Source: Clostridium guangxiense (GTDB taxonomy: Bacteria; Bacillota; Clostridia; Clostridiales; Clostridiaceae). From it: a stretch of 64,000 nucleotides of DNA. The first letter of the stretch is position 1. The number at the start of each line of letters is the position of its first letter. Shown one piece after another: positions 15,871 through 25,227 of the stretch. Under the pieces are notes generated by a model. The model was not told the DNA's origin, did no database searches, and saw nothing but the letters and a program-made list of their open reading frames with translations. The position numbers and the translations under genes are program-made. Location: NCBI RefSeq assembly GCF_021043395.1, contig NZ_JAJNKE010000001.1:1-64000 (forward strand), written 5' to 3'.

Positions 15871-16473
15871 TTACTTCATTAATTCTGACACTCTTTTTTT
15901 CATATCATCTAAGTAAATATAAATTTCTGTTCTAGGGTTTTCATCATTTTTTTCAATCTCAAAGCCGAAACTTCTAATGTATTTTATGCAATCATCTTGA
16001 ACCAAACCGCTCCTATAAATTCCATCAAAAACCGGTTTGAAATATTTATTATCTAAATCACAAGTTCTACTTTTGACTGGAATAAACATTTTAATCCAAA
16101 CAAAAACTTCATTTACGCTTTTAAGATTAAGTGATCTTAAAGCATTACTAATAGTGGTTTTCCACTTTTCAACAAAATAGCCTGCTCCTTTATTAGTTGT
16201 CTTAATATAAATAATTGGCAGGAAATCAAATATAGTAAGTTTTATTCTCTCTTTACTGCACTCAATCTCATACTTAATTTCTAATTCCTTTTGCATCTTT
16301 TCTGCCAGATCATATGTTTCTGGCAACAACTTAAGTACTTCTATTCTTTCCTCTGCAATCTTATATAGGTTCATCCTTAAATCCTCAAAACATTTGATTG
16401 TATGGATTATCTCTTCATTTTTTCTTGTCTTTGCAAATGTTGTATCTTGGTACATTAGTCTATCTTCATGCAA
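15871..16473 (-). CDS. RusA-like Holliday-junction resolvase-type protein
   Basis: A 200-residue protein whose C-terminal third carries the RusA signature: CDLDNKYFKPVFDGIYRSGL followed by VQDDCIKYI and a final strand TEIYIYLDD. In RusA the DxDN..KP..D and DD aspartates bind metal and cut Holliday junctions. The N-terminal 80 residues are helical and not part of the classical 120-residue RusA. The start is a TTG at 16473 with a GGAGCTGATAA site. It may resolve replication or recombination intermediates of the element. Confidence 0.6.
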   Translation of the reverse strand: MHEDRLMYQDTTFAKTRKNEEIIHTIKCFEDLRMNLYKIAEERIEVLKLLPETYDLAEKMQKELEIKYEIECSKERIKLTIFDFLPIIYIKTTNKGAGYFVEKWKTTISNALRSLNLKSVNEVFVWIKMFIPVKSRTCDLDNKYFKPVFDGIYRSGLVQDDCIKYIRSFGFEIEKNDENPRTEIYIYLDDMKKRVSELMK

Positions 16474-16507
16474 TTATTATCAGCTCCTTCACTTTCTTTT
16501 TTACATA

Positions 16508-16545
16508 AAAAAAGACCTGCTATATTTATTAGCAAGCCTCTTTTA
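16508..16545 (-). terminator. terminator between the ParMR block and the RusA-like gene
   Basis: On the minus strand GAGGCTTGCTA pairs with TAGCAGGTCT, followed by TTTTTTT. It lies about 30 bases before the RusA-like gene start and about 120 bases after the ParR-like stop, so it probably ends the parMR transcript. Confidence 0.7.
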
Positions 16546-16664
16546 CATTTTATTTTTAATTAATCCTCATAGTTAATATAAAATCATTTCAAAGCTAACA
16601 AGTTTAATTGTTCTACTTGTATTTACATACCACTTAGTTAGTATAAAATTTGAGTTATTATATC

Positions 16665-16991
16665 TTAGAAATCACCTTCACCATTTAAATCATCATCATC
16701 TATTCCAGATTCAACATTGTCAACTTTCTTAACAATGTTCCCTTCTATCAATTTATCTTCATTTACAGCTTTCTCTTTTACAATAATACTTTTAGGTGAA
16801 AGATTATCAATTTTGTTTTCAATATTTTTTAACTCCTTAAGTATCAACTCTGTACTTTCCTTTTCTTGTACCAGCTCTATTATATATGAAGTCAAAGCAT
16901 GTTTTGAAGCTTTTTCATTTAAAATTTTATAAACGTTCTCTGGTAATATCTTAGCTTGTATGGCAAATTTATTTTTTTTACTGTTGCTCAT
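16665..16991 (-). CDS. ParR-like DNA-binding partner of the ParM actin
   Basis: A 108-residue protein overlapping the 3' end of the parM-like gene by 14 bases. The N-terminal half (FAIQAKILPENVYKILNEKA) looks like a ribbon-helix-helix domain, the fold used by ParR proteins to bind the centromere; the middle is coiled-coil-like and the tail very acidic (DDDDLNGEGDF). Identification rests on position, size and the fold guess. In ParMRC systems this protein links the centromere to growing ParM filaments. Confidence 0.65.
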   Translation of the reverse strand: MSNSKKNKFAIQAKILPENVYKILNEKASKHALTSYIIELVQEKESTELILKELKNIENKIDNLSPKSIIVKEKAVNEDKLIEGNIVKKVDNVESGIDDDDLNGEGDF

Positions 16992-18192
16992 TTTTTCTAC
17001 CTAGCTGATTTACAGAAAGTATTTCTAATGATGCTAAATTAATTGTTCTTGGAGTTGGTTTAAATATCTCTGAATTTTCATCATTGAATAATTCATCTAG
17101 AAACAAATGATTTTCTTCCAAAGCTTTCTCTGTAATTATATTTAAAAGTGAGTTCTTCATGTATGGCTTCAAAATTGGAGTTTCACCTCCAAAATATATA
17201 AATTTAACAACTCTATCCTTTTTTCTAAATGCACTGAATATTTGCGTTATAAGCTTATTTGCATACTCTTGTAACATCTCTACAATTTGCTTTGTAAAAT
17301 CATATGTTTTTCCTGTATTTAAATCTTCTAAAATATACTTTTGTTTACTATAATTTCTTACAATAAAACTCTCTAATTCTTTTACATTTGAGAAATATTG
17401 TAGTAATTTTTCTTTTCTAAAAGTTTCTAATTTACCTAAAAAAGGCTCTATATCAATAACCTTAAAGCTGTCCCTTTCTTTTGGAGCAGTAAGCCCTTTC
17501 ACAAGCAAAACACAATCTGTAGATCCTCCACCTACGTCACATAGTACTGTTTCAAAATTTTGAAACATTTCAATTTCTTTTCTTTTTTCAATTTTTATCG
17601 TATTACTTTCTTCTTGAACCATCCTATATTTCAAAGCAAAGCGAGCAACTTCACCTTCTATCTTACATTGAGAATTTTTTACTTTTATTTTTATTTCTTT
17701 TTCCATTCCCATAGTAAGTACTTTAACCTTATGTTCTCCAATAAAACGATTAGCCATTTCATTTTGTGCTATACTAAACTTCTCAGCTCTCTTGAGCAAC
17801 CATATCGGAAGCATCATCATCATACTATCTATTTCTACTTCATTATCTGTATCTTCAGCTTTTATTGTATTGTAATATGATATTGCAGCTAAAAATGATG
17901 CATATGGTATAATACTGTGTATTTTGTCATTCATAGTATTAACGTGAGATTTTATCTCATGTCCTTCAGCAAACTTGCCTACGAGATAAAACTTCTCATT
18001 TTCGCCTTCTCCTGTTGAAATCATAATTCTATCTAGTAATTCTTTCTTTTCAGTTATGGGGGAAACAAACATCCTCTCAGCATCTTGCTTTGAAATTTCT
18101 GCAACACTTGTAGTTAATTCAAAATAATATCCGTCAACCAAGAAGTTATTTGTTGAATTACCAAAATCAGCCTCTAATCTTCCTATTTTCAT
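16978..18192 (-). CDS. parM: ParM/Alp-type actin-like segregation ATPase
   Basis: A 404-residue bacterial actin homologue for plasmid segregation. The actin-ATPase motifs are visible: phosphate-1 ADFGNSTNNF at the N terminus (Asp9), phosphate-2 CDVGGGSTDCVLL (about residues 218-230), and the adenosine motif FIYFGGETPILK (about 331-342). The start is ATG 18192: the AAGGAAG ribosome site sits 8 bases upstream, and the longer TTG frame at 18213 overlaps it. The gene is followed by an overlapping ParR-like gene and preceded by a repeat cluster flanking a promoter, exactly the par locus layout of R1-type ParMRC. Its presence means the element is, or recently was, a replicating plasmid or has a plasmid-like stage. 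Confidence 0.88.
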   Translation of the reverse strand: MKIGRLEADFGNSTNNFLVDGYYFELTTSVAEISKQDAERMFVSPITEKKELLDRIMISTGEGENEKFYLVGKFAEGHEIKSHVNTMNDKIHSIIPYASFLAAISYYNTIKAEDTDNEVEIDSMMMMLPIWLLKRAEKFSIAQNEMANRFIGEHKVKVLTMGMEKEIKIKVKNSQCKIEGEVARFALKYRMVQEESNTIKIEKRKEIEMFQNFETVLCDVGGGSTDCVLLVKGLTAPKERDSFKVIDIEPFLGKLETFRKEKLLQYFSNVKELESFIVRNYSKQKYILEDLNTGKTYDFTKQIVEMLQEYANKLITQIFSAFRKKDRVVKFIYFGGETPILKPYMKNSLLNIITEKALEENHLFLDELFNDENSEIFKPTPRTINLASLEILSVNQLGRKNEQQ

Positions 18193-18220
18193 TCTATACA
18201 TCTTCCTTATCAATAAATTA

Positions 18221-18317
18221 TAAGTACTACTTAAATACTACTTATAATTATATTTTACACAAATAACAATAAAAAAGCAAACGATTTTGATAATAAGTAG
18301 TTGTTAAATACTACTTA
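18221..18317 (-). promoter_or_regulatory. candidate parC centromere flanking the parM promoter
   Basis: Two 24-bp repeats, 18221-18244 and 18294-18317, differ at four central positions. Each contains the box TACTACTTA (18225-18233, 18236-18244, 18309-18317, and inverted TAAGTAGT at 18294-18301). Two boxes are spaced by exactly 11 bases. Between the repeats, on the minus strand, TTGCTT and TAAAAT with 17-base spacing give a possible promoter. Repeats on both sides of the promoter match the design of parC in R1, where ParR binds and also represses. Confidence 0.65.
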
Positions 18318-18407
18318 TTTTAATTTTTATATGTAAAATAATAAAAAACCACAAAAGCAAGTGTCATTATAGTAACACTTGCTATGTTTTAATGAAATTA
18401 TAAGAAA

Positions 18408-18668
18408 CTATTCTTTATATGCATTAAGTACTGCTTCTGTTATAGCATTTCTAGCCTCATTATTGATAGGAAAAGCTATATCAACATATTCGTTCCCATT
18501 TTTATTTTTTCTGTCTGGAAAACTTAAAAACATTCCTTTTTTACCTTCTATCAGTCTTATACCATTTACTGCAATTGCATTATCAATAGTTATTGAGACA
18601 AATCCTCTGATCTTTGAATCCTTTAGTATTGAACTATTTTTTGTTATTCTTACATTTGTTATTTCCAT
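18408..18668 (-). CDS. spoVG: SpoVG-family regulatory RNA/DNA-binding protein
   Basis: An 86-residue protein with the SpoVG signature: MEITNVRITK at the start, ITIDNAIAVNGIRLIEG, and GMFLSFPDRKNKNGNEYVDI, then a C-terminal helix. SpoVG proteins bind RNA and DNA and affect septation, sporulation and virulence genes in Firmicutes. The ATG at 18668 follows TTGGAGGTAAGG. It lies between the Tad pilus module and the parM locus and is preceded by repeat copy A with its terminator, so its transcription may be attenuated. As an element-borne copy it could adjust host sporulation or element expression (inference). Confidence 0.9.
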   Translation of the reverse strand: MEITNVRITKNSSILKDSKIRGFVSITIDNAIAVNGIRLIEGKKGMFLSFPDRKNKNGNEYVDIAFPINNEARNAITEAVLNAYKE

Positions 18669-18700
18669 TTCCTTACCTCCAATTAATATTTTTTAATTTT

Positions 18701-18940
18701 TCTCTACATAAAAAATGGACTATCTTAAAATACTACTTTCAAGATAGTCCATTCTATAAAATAAAAGTGGAAACAAATTTAATTAGAAAAACTTACTGAC
18801 TAAAAAATTTACTTCTTATCAGAAAATATAGTTTTTCTAAGGACAAAATCATTTTAGCACAAAAATCAAGGCAAAAACCTACCCACTTTTCTACCTTTTT
18901 ACGGTAACGTTTTTTCCCTATCCACAACCTTTTCCACAGC
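18701..18940 (-). repeat. 240-bp non-coding repeat, copy A (terminated leader or small RNA)
   Basis: This stretch is about 80% identical by eye to 33927-34165 (copy B). On the minus strand it begins with two TGTGGA boxes (18921-18926 and 18933-18938), passes through conserved AT-rich sequence, and ends in a hairpin with arms at 18715-18726 and 18741-18752 followed by TTTTTT. The hairpin arms differ between copies in a compensating way. The SpoVG start lies 33 bases further on. Likely an attenuator leader or small RNA. Confidence 0.7.
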
Positions 18941-19584
18941 TATTTTACAAAAATTATCACAAGCATTAAAGCAACTACTATGTAAGGTCCAAATGCTACT
19001 CTTAATCCTTTTTTGTTGTTTTTTCTTATTAGAATATATATCCCATATACACCACATAAAACTATTGAAATAAAAACTACTACAGCCACTTTATATACTC
19101 CTACTAAAAGTCCACACACAATAAATATCTCAACATCACCCCATCCAATTACATTTAAGGCTGCAAGTATTGTTGAAAATATTCCTGCTGCTATTCCTGC
19201 AAATACATAGCTTTTTATATTTACTCCGTTAAAATATCCTATTATGATAAAGGCAATACTTAAAACAGCCGCAATACATGTAGTTGAAAAATACACATCT
19301 TTAGTTTTGTAGTCTATTAAAGCTACCACAAAAAGAATTGTACATACTGAAGTATATCTAAAAAAATCAATGCTGAATTTATATTTAAAATAAAGCATAC
19401 AGTATACACTTCCTATTAATATTGATATAATTGTACGTTTGTTAAATACTCTTCTAGCATATTTGAAACACTTCTCTATATTACTTTTCATTGGCCCATT
19501 TTCTTCTTTGGGAATCTTATATGAAAACCATTCCACCATACTTCCTATGAATAAGCCAAATATAAAGATTAATACTACAAGCAA
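18940..19584 (-). CDS. type IV/Flp prepilin peptidase
   Basis: A 214-residue polytopic membrane aspartyl protease of the A24 family that removes the leader peptide of prepilins. The two catalytic aspartates are in ALIDYKTKDV (Asp91) and the GxGD-type motif IGWGDVEIF (Asp150), followed by the conserved AFGPYIV near the end. The N-terminal piece GSMVEWFSYKIP resembles PilD, but the zinc cysteines of the methyltransferase part are absent, so it is intermediate between PilD and short TadV enzymes. The start is a TTG at 19584 behind GAGAGGAAGTGG. Last gene of the Tad module; likely substrates are the pilins at 28-29 kb. Confidence 0.88.
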   Translation of the reverse strand: MLVVLIFIFGLFIGSMVEWFSYKIPKEENGPMKSNIEKCFKYARRVFNKRTIISILIGSVYCMLYFKYKFSIDFFRYTSVCTILFVVALIDYKTKDVYFSTTCIAAVLSIAFIIIGYFNGVNIKSYVFAGIAAGIFSTILAALNVIGWGDVEIFIVCGLLVGVYKVAVVVFISIVLCGVYGIYILIRKNNKKGLRVAFGPYIVVALMLVIIFVK

Positions 19585-19625
19585 TTTTCCACTTCCTCTC
19601 TTTTCATTTTGTTTTCTATATAAAA

Positions 19626-19670
19626 AAAGCGGATAAGCAACTTATAAAAGTTATTTATCCGCTTTTAATT
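19626..19670 (-). terminator. strong terminator between exported protein and prepilin peptidase
   Basis: Arms AAGCGGATAA and TTATCCGCTT, extended by AACTT/AAGTT, form a long hairpin followed by T's on the minus strand. It lies about 45 bases ahead of the peptidase start. Confidence 0.8.
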
Positions 19671-19671
19671 A

Positions 19672-22098
19672 TTAATTTCTGTCCTGTCCAGTACCTATTA
19701 TTTCCGTCTTTATTCCATCAAGTATATTCCCTTTAACATCAAGATACAGCGTTATTGACTTACTTGTACCATTTGCCTTTTGTGCTTCTACTGGTATTAC
19801 ATAAGGTTGTCTCACTCTATTTCCATTACTATCTAATGTAACTGGCGTATTTATTGGAAGCATATAGGCTATTTTCTCATTATGATGTTCTTCTTCCACA
19901 ATAGTTTTTGTAATTGGAAAAGCTGTTCCCTTTTTATCAAGTGAACTTATTTCATTTGGAATATATATCTTTAAATATTTAGCATTGCCTGTCGTAGTTA
20001 TATCAAAGGTCACCTGCTGTCCTTGTGCTGCAGGATTAGGATAAAGCTGTCCTGTTATTCCTAAGTCTTCAACTGTCAAAGTTTTTGTATATGGATCTGA
20101 ACTTAATGGACTTCCAACTTTAGGAGAATCTTTTACTATTTCTTTTATAGTGTATATTCCCTTAGTTAAATTACTTAAATTAGGCTGATAATTTAAACAG
20201 TCTTGAACTGTATTACCACTGCTGTCTATTACCCAGAAATGCCTTTCTGAAAGCGAGTCTCCATCGGAATCATAACTTGTATCATTTATATTATTCTCTT
20301 CTCCTTCTGACATTTCATATTTATCAAGTGTGAATTGGGCTATAGGAGGATTATTCTGTCCTATAGTAATTGTTTTAACTGTCCAATTTGACCACGCACC
20401 CTCATTATTATTTCCATCCATATCCTGTACCCTTTCGGCTACTTCATAGGTTTTTGACATCTGTACTGTGCTTGGTGACATTCCATCTGTCCAGCTGCTG
20501 TCAGTATCTAATTTCCACTTGAATTCCCTTTTTACAAGACCTTTATCAGCTCTGCTTTCATGGTCTATGTCATAACTATTATCTTTTATATTAATAGTTA
20601 AGGTTCCTAGTTTAAGTGCCATTGAAAAATCGGCTATAGGTCTGTGGTGAACTCTAAGTACAAGTTGATTTTCTCCAGTACTCCACATTGAATATAATCC
20701 TAAAGGAATTCTAGCTGAAGTATCATCTTTTGCTTGATAACTTATTTTATACTCTCCAGTTTTGCCAAATTGAGTTATAGGTGTATCAATCCACTGATTA
20801 TTATTGTCAATATAACCAGAGTTATTTTCATAAATACTTGGATCGTGGTCATATCTCCACCTTTCAACAGGTGTTCCATCTGAATTTTTAGCTTGTGGAT
20901 CATTTTCTGCATCACTGTAAGTCTTATTATAAGTTAAAGTTTCATCAGTACACATATAGTTTATCTCGCCTAACAAGGCATCCTGAGTATATCTTGACTT
21001 TATATCATCAAGAGCATTTTGAATTTGACCTTCATCAAAAAGTTTTCCTCCGTCAAGAGAACTTCCTATGAGCTGCCTTATTGTAAGCGTTTGATTACTT
21101 CCTGCTTGTGAAAGCTTATAATCATAATTAGAACCAGGTGTTACAGCATAGCTAGTAAAGTTATTTTTCAATAAATAATTCATAAAAGAACTATTTAGAT
21201 CTCCAAAGCCAAAATAGTTACCATCTCCATTTTGAATACTGTTCCCTGTTCCATCAGATACATAAATAAGATATTTATCACTATTAGTATTAAAGGATTT
21301 ATTTTTTACTGTATCTACATTAACCGCATTTACTGGAAGTGCATCTGTCGTAGTTCCTGAAATTGTTCCTGTGTAAGTTTGAGTGTAGGTTGTAGTTGTA
21401 ACAGTGTATCCAGGATGTGTTACATCTCCATCATACACAACATCATAAGTAACCCAATCAGTATATGGTGCTGGTGGTGACCCTCCTCCAATATTAACAG
21501 CATCAGCAGAAACACAAGGGACTTGACCATCCGGTACACTTAAATAAGGTGGATGTTGAGGAGATCCACTCATAGTTATAGTACCATCTTCATTGTGAGT
21601 ATAGTATATTGTAAAATTCTGTTCAACATGATAGTGCTGCGTATAAGGTGGATAATAATAACTTCTTGTAGCGTGCGTGTACCCACCTAAAGCGCTTAAA
21701 TTACCGCTAAGTCCATTTTCATAATAATTATAGGTTGATGGCGGTACCTGATCTACAAAAGTTTCATTTACAGTTACATTCTTGCTTTTAAACGAAGTAT
21801 AATTATATGTCCCTACTTGCTTATTTGATGTTATAACATCAATATTTGCATTTACTCCATGGGAAGACATATCTGCCTTAAATGCATTTAACTTTGAATT
21901 TAAGGCACTTAATTTTTGCTCCGAATAATCAGTCAATATTTCAAGATTTATTGGCTTAGAGTTTTTCACAGCAGCTATAGTTGCCGTTGGTGGAGTATTG
22001 TTCTCCTGCTTCTCTTTTCCGTAGACCACACAACTTACAATCAATGCTGATATCACCGCTAACGCTGTTCCTATAATAAATTTCTTTTTTCTTTTCAC
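19672..22098 (-). CDS. large exported surface protein with PKD-like domains, 808 aa
   Basis: Starts with GTG 22098 after GAGGAGGTGAAATA. An N-terminal signal or membrane anchor (KKKFIIGTALAVISALIVSC) is followed by a Tyr/Thr-rich region (about residues 100-260), then Ig/PKD-type beta domains (RPIADFSMALKLGTLTINIK, then PPIAQFTLDKYEMSEGEENN) that recur towards the C terminus. No LPXTG motif or binding repeats are visible, so it is held by its N-terminal segment or released. It is third in a block of exported proteins inside the Tad locus and may be pilus-associated or an adhesin. No homologue is recognised by name. Confidence 0.75.
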   Translation of the reverse strand: MKRKKKFIIGTALAVISALIVSCVVYGKEKQENNTPPTATIAAVKNSKPINLEILTDYSEQKLSALNSKLNAFKADMSSHGVNANIDVITSNKQVGTYNYTSFKSKNVTVNETFVDQVPPSTYNYYENGLSGNLSALGGYTHATRSYYYPPYTQHYHVEQNFTIYYTHNEDGTITMSGSPQHPPYLSVPDGQVPCVSADAVNIGGGSPPAPYTDWVTYDVVYDGDVTHPGYTVTTTTYTQTYTGTISGTTTDALPVNAVNVDTVKNKSFNTNSDKYLIYVSDGTGNSIQNGDGNYFGFGDLNSSFMNYLLKNNFTSYAVTPGSNYDYKLSQAGSNQTLTIRQLIGSSLDGGKLFDEGQIQNALDDIKSRYTQDALLGEINYMCTDETLTYNKTYSDAENDPQAKNSDGTPVERWRYDHDPSIYENNSGYIDNNNQWIDTPITQFGKTGEYKISYQAKDDTSARIPLGLYSMWSTGENQLVLRVHHRPIADFSMALKLGTLTINIKDNSYDIDHESRADKGLVKREFKWKLDTDSSWTDGMSPSTVQMSKTYEVAERVQDMDGNNNEGAWSNWTVKTITIGQNNPPIAQFTLDKYEMSEGEENNINDTSYDSDGDSLSERHFWVIDSSGNTVQDCLNYQPNLSNLTKGIYTIKEIVKDSPKVGSPLSSDPYTKTLTVEDLGITGQLYPNPAAQGQQVTFDITTTGNAKYLKIYIPNEISSLDKKGTAFPITKTIVEEEHHNEKIAYMLPINTPVTLDSNGNRVRQPYVIPVEAQKANGTSKSITLYLDVKGNILDGIKTEIIGTGQDRN

Positions 22099-22121
22099 TA
22101 TTTCACCTCCTCATATAAAAT

Positions 22122-22158
22122 AAAAAAGAGAACTGCATAAAAAATACAATTCTCTTTT
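22122..22158 (-). terminator. terminator hairpin between two surface-protein genes
   Basis: On the minus strand AGAGAATTG pairs with CAGTTCTCT (one mismatch) and is followed by TTTTTT. It lies directly before the GAGGAGGTG ribosome site of the 808-aa gene. Confidence 0.7.
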
Positions 22159-22163
22159 TCATC

Positions 22164-25100
22164 TTAGTGAACGCTGCCAAAGGTATTAGCTTGCTTTATA
22201 TCACTATTTGTTATAAGCTGTGGTATTGTTTCCTGACCAAAGCTCTCCTGAACTACTTTTTCAAAATCAAATTTTCCAACTGAGGTTGATTTAAATGTTA
22301 CGCTTTTTAAGTTTCCACAGTTAATTTTATTTATATCAAGCTTTAATACATCATCATAGCTTCCTACATATCGCCAGTGAGGATTTAAGCTGTCATTGAC
22401 GTAAGCATACTTATGTCCATCCGAACCTATAGTAACAAGCTTACCATTGAGTGGTGTGCTATCTGGTACTTGTATTTTATATCTAGTATCTGAATCACCA
22501 TTATAGTCAAGATCATACACGTACCATCGCTCTTTTTCTGGTGTTGTTTTCTTTGTTCCATCTTCATTATTTGTTATATTAATGTAACTGCCATCATTAT
22601 CGCTGTCAAAACAAGCTATCCACATTCTTTTGCTTATGTTATCATCACTGGAAGTACTGTTATCTGTTAAAACTGTAGTTCCCTGTGCAAGACCATTGGG
22701 ACTTAAATCCTTTGGATCTCTATATCCTGTGTCACTGTCTAAATCAAGGTTAGCTGTTGGTGATAAGTCAGGAACTATATTTAAATCAACAGAAAATGAA
22801 TTTGAATATCCTGCCGTATTGTAAAGCGTACATTTTGCTGTATACTTTCCAGCCTTTTTAAATATTAAATCCATACTTTTTGAAGCTGTAGTGCTGTCTA
22901 ATGATTTAACTATTGTACTTGAAGTAGGATTATTATCTACTGTAAGCTCATTACCGCTGCCATCAAAGAACTGCCATTTAACTTTGCTCCAGTCTAAAGG
23001 ATATCTCCCACTATTTGAACCACTTGAACTATATTTATCAACGTCAAGCGTTACTTTACGGTTTTCTTTTTCATTTCCCGATTTATTTATAACTACATTA
23101 GGTACTGGAGGAACTACTTTTACAACAGTGGTTGCAGACGCTGAGGCTCCATATGAATCTGTAACCGTTACACTATAGTTTTTATTTCCTGTATTATCAA
23201 AATACCCTGAAGCTGTATAACCACTTGCTGAACCTTTCAAATCAGAAGGTACATTCCAACTATACGTAAGGCTGTCACCATCTGGATCTACACCCGAAGC
23301 ATTTACACTAAAATCATCCCCCATAACTACTTCAGAAGGTCCCTGAAGGGTTACTGTTGGTGGATGATTTACAAGTCCAAAATTAAAGTCTGCATATACC
23401 GTACTATTTGATATAACATTTACTGTCACTGTTGGATTTGAACATGTGTGCCTAGGGTATGATTTATCTGGGCTGTAAGTATGTGGTCCTACATCTACAT
23501 TATCTATTTCGCTTTCATCTGCTGTCTGCTCTATCCCATCAACAAAATATCTTTTTATTACTGTTCCAGTTTGGGGTACTGGTGGAATTTTTCTACAATA
23601 AATTTGTAAATCCGCTGTACTGCCCGAACCAAATCCATTCTTAGGAAGTAAAGAAGAGTCTGTATCAAACCCTATACCATATCCTAAAAATGAAGCAAAA
23701 TATTTCGATGTATCCAGTTGATAACCACTAGGTGCCACCGTCGGTAAATAATAGCCTATTTTTGAATTTCCATAATCCGTTAAATCTGAATTTACATATA
23801 GCTTAGTAGAAGGACATCCTGCTGTATTATATATAGGATTACCTGTATCTTCATCTATATATTGCAGATTTAATGTGTAACTATTTTCTAGTTGTTGACA
23901 CATTACATAAATTTCTTTACTTGAAGTACTTAAATCTACGCTTATACGGCCATTATAGGCTGTATCCGTATCATTAACACTCGTTCTATAACTACCTGTT
24001 AAGCTATATCCGCTAGGTGCTTGTGGTGTGTATGGGCTTATTTGATTATCTACATCTTGAATATCTGTACCACTGTCTTTATCTATATAATGCACTGTTA
24101 AATAGTTTTGCTTAACATCAGTTACCGTAAAAGTTTTTGTCTGATCTCCACTTGATGAACCCCAATTATCAGCTACTTTGTGATGAACTGTATAAGTACC
24201 TGCTGGTACATTACTATCTACTGTGAGCGTCATACCACTGGCTGCATTTGTAGCACTCTTATTATTAAGCTGTGGACTAAACAAGCTATTCACATTAGCT
24301 CCGCTGCTGTTCGTTATACTCCAACTTGAACCAGTGATAACAGCATCATCATAGGTGTAACTTTGTGGTAAGCTGTGATTTGAACCATGCTTTGCTACAG
24401 AATTTGACATAGTATAATAAGTTGACCAAAATAAAGAACTTGTATCGCTATAAGAGGAGCTTGTAGTACCATCTGTAACATTTAAAGTCTGACCACTGCT
24501 TACAGTTTCTGTTGAATCTCCACTATTGAAATAGAAATCAGTAGTAGGTGCTGTATGCTGTGGATTAGCTGCTATTGTGGCTATGTGATAATCATGAATA
24601 AACTTTGATTTTGCATCATAATCACCATAATTAGGGAAAGTCTGCCACATAACTGCTCCACCACTTGCTGGTGTAAAAGAATTACTATCTATTTTATATC
24701 CTATACGAACAGGATCTTTTAAGTACATAGTAATTGCTCTATAATAAATTAAATATGGATAATTATAAGTTGCCTCATCTGAACCAGTACTTGCAAATTT
24801 ATAATTTAAGTAATAATGGCTATCTTGGTCGTCTGAATCGTTGGAATCTACACCATAGTTGGCATTAGCCATAGCCTGAGCTCCTGTTATTGAACCATCA
24901 TAATTATTTTTCATATAACTATCAGTCGTTGTAGCATCTTGAGGAAACATAACCGTCTGATAAAACTTCCATCCAGCAGTTTCATTATAGCCTGCTCTAG
25001 CTGTCCATCCTGGAGTGTCTACATATTCGTCTGCCATAATAACCTGTCCTGTATAAGTATTTGGCTTTTGAAAATTATTTGAATCTCTTGACACTATATA

Positions 25101-25214
25101 AGGATATGTCGTATCTGCCATTACTTTGCTGTTATTGAAATAAAAATTAGACACTATTAAAGAGAGTGCCAAAATTAATGACACTCTCTTTAATAATCTT
25201 CCTTTACTATTCAC
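22164..25214 (-). CDS. very large exported surface protein with MucBP-like and PKD domains, 1016 aa
   Basis: GTG start at 25214 with a strong AGGAGGTAAAAA site. A signal peptide (KRVSLILALSLIVSNFYF) leads a mature protein of about 980 residues. From about residue 370 two MucBP-like repeats occur (LTVHYIDKDSGTDIQDV and LNLQYIDEDTGNPIYNT), then a PKD domain (about 620-705: PPTVTLQGPSEVVMGDDFSV, then TVTDSYGAS), then further Ig-like strands and an Asp-rich segment resembling calcium-binding turns. MucBP and PKD domains typically contact glycans or proteins at the cell surface. No sortase motif is seen. Likely an adhesin or mating-pair stabiliser. Confidence 0.8.
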   Translation of the reverse strand: MNSKGRLLKRVSLILALSLIVSNFYFNNSKVMADTTYPYIVSRDSNNFQKPNTYTGQVIMADEYVDTPGWTARAGYNETAGWKFYQTVMFPQDATTTDSYMKNNYDGSITGAQAMANANYGVDSNDSDDQDSHYYLNYKFASTGSDEATYNYPYLIYYRAITMYLKDPVRIGYKIDSNSFTPASGGAVMWQTFPNYGDYDAKSKFIHDYHIATIAANPQHTAPTTDFYFNSGDSTETVSSGQTLNVTDGTTSSSYSDTSSLFWSTYYTMSNSVAKHGSNHSLPQSYTYDDAVITGSSWSITNSSGANVNSLFSPQLNNKSATNAASGMTLTVDSNVPAGTYTVHHKVADNWGSSSGDQTKTFTVTDVKQNYLTVHYIDKDSGTDIQDVDNQISPYTPQAPSGYSLTGSYRTSVNDTDTAYNGRISVDLSTSSKEIYVMCQQLENSYTLNLQYIDEDTGNPIYNTAGCPSTKLYVNSDLTDYGNSKIGYYLPTVAPSGYQLDTSKYFASFLGYGIGFDTDSSLLPKNGFGSGSTADLQIYCRKIPPVPQTGTVIKRYFVDGIEQTADESEIDNVDVGPHTYSPDKSYPRHTCSNPTVTVNVISNSTVYADFNFGLVNHPPTVTLQGPSEVVMGDDFSVNASGVDPDGDSLTYSWNVPSDLKGSASGYTASGYFDNTGNKNYSVTVTDSYGASASATTVVKVVPPVPNVVINKSGNEKENRKVTLDVDKYSSSGSNSGRYPLDWSKVKWQFFDGSGNELTVDNNPTSSTIVKSLDSTTASKSMDLIFKKAGKYTAKCTLYNTAGYSNSFSVDLNIVPDLSPTANLDLDSDTGYRDPKDLSPNGLAQGTTVLTDNSTSSDDNISKRMWIACFDSDNDGSYINITNNEDGTKKTTPEKERWYVYDLDYNGDSDTRYKIQVPDSTPLNGKLVTIGSDGHKYAYVNDSLNPHWRYVGSYDDVLKLDINKINCGNLKSVTFKSTSVGKFDFEKVVQESFGQETIPQLITNSDIKQANTFGSVH

Positions 25215-25227
25215 TTTTTACCTCCTA

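Noticed and set aside
18921-18938. TGTGGA boxes in the repeats as a DnaA-type replication origin
   Set aside because: Only two imperfect boxes per copy, directly at the start of a terminated leader-like RNA; the TTGCCAT cluster is a better origin candidate.
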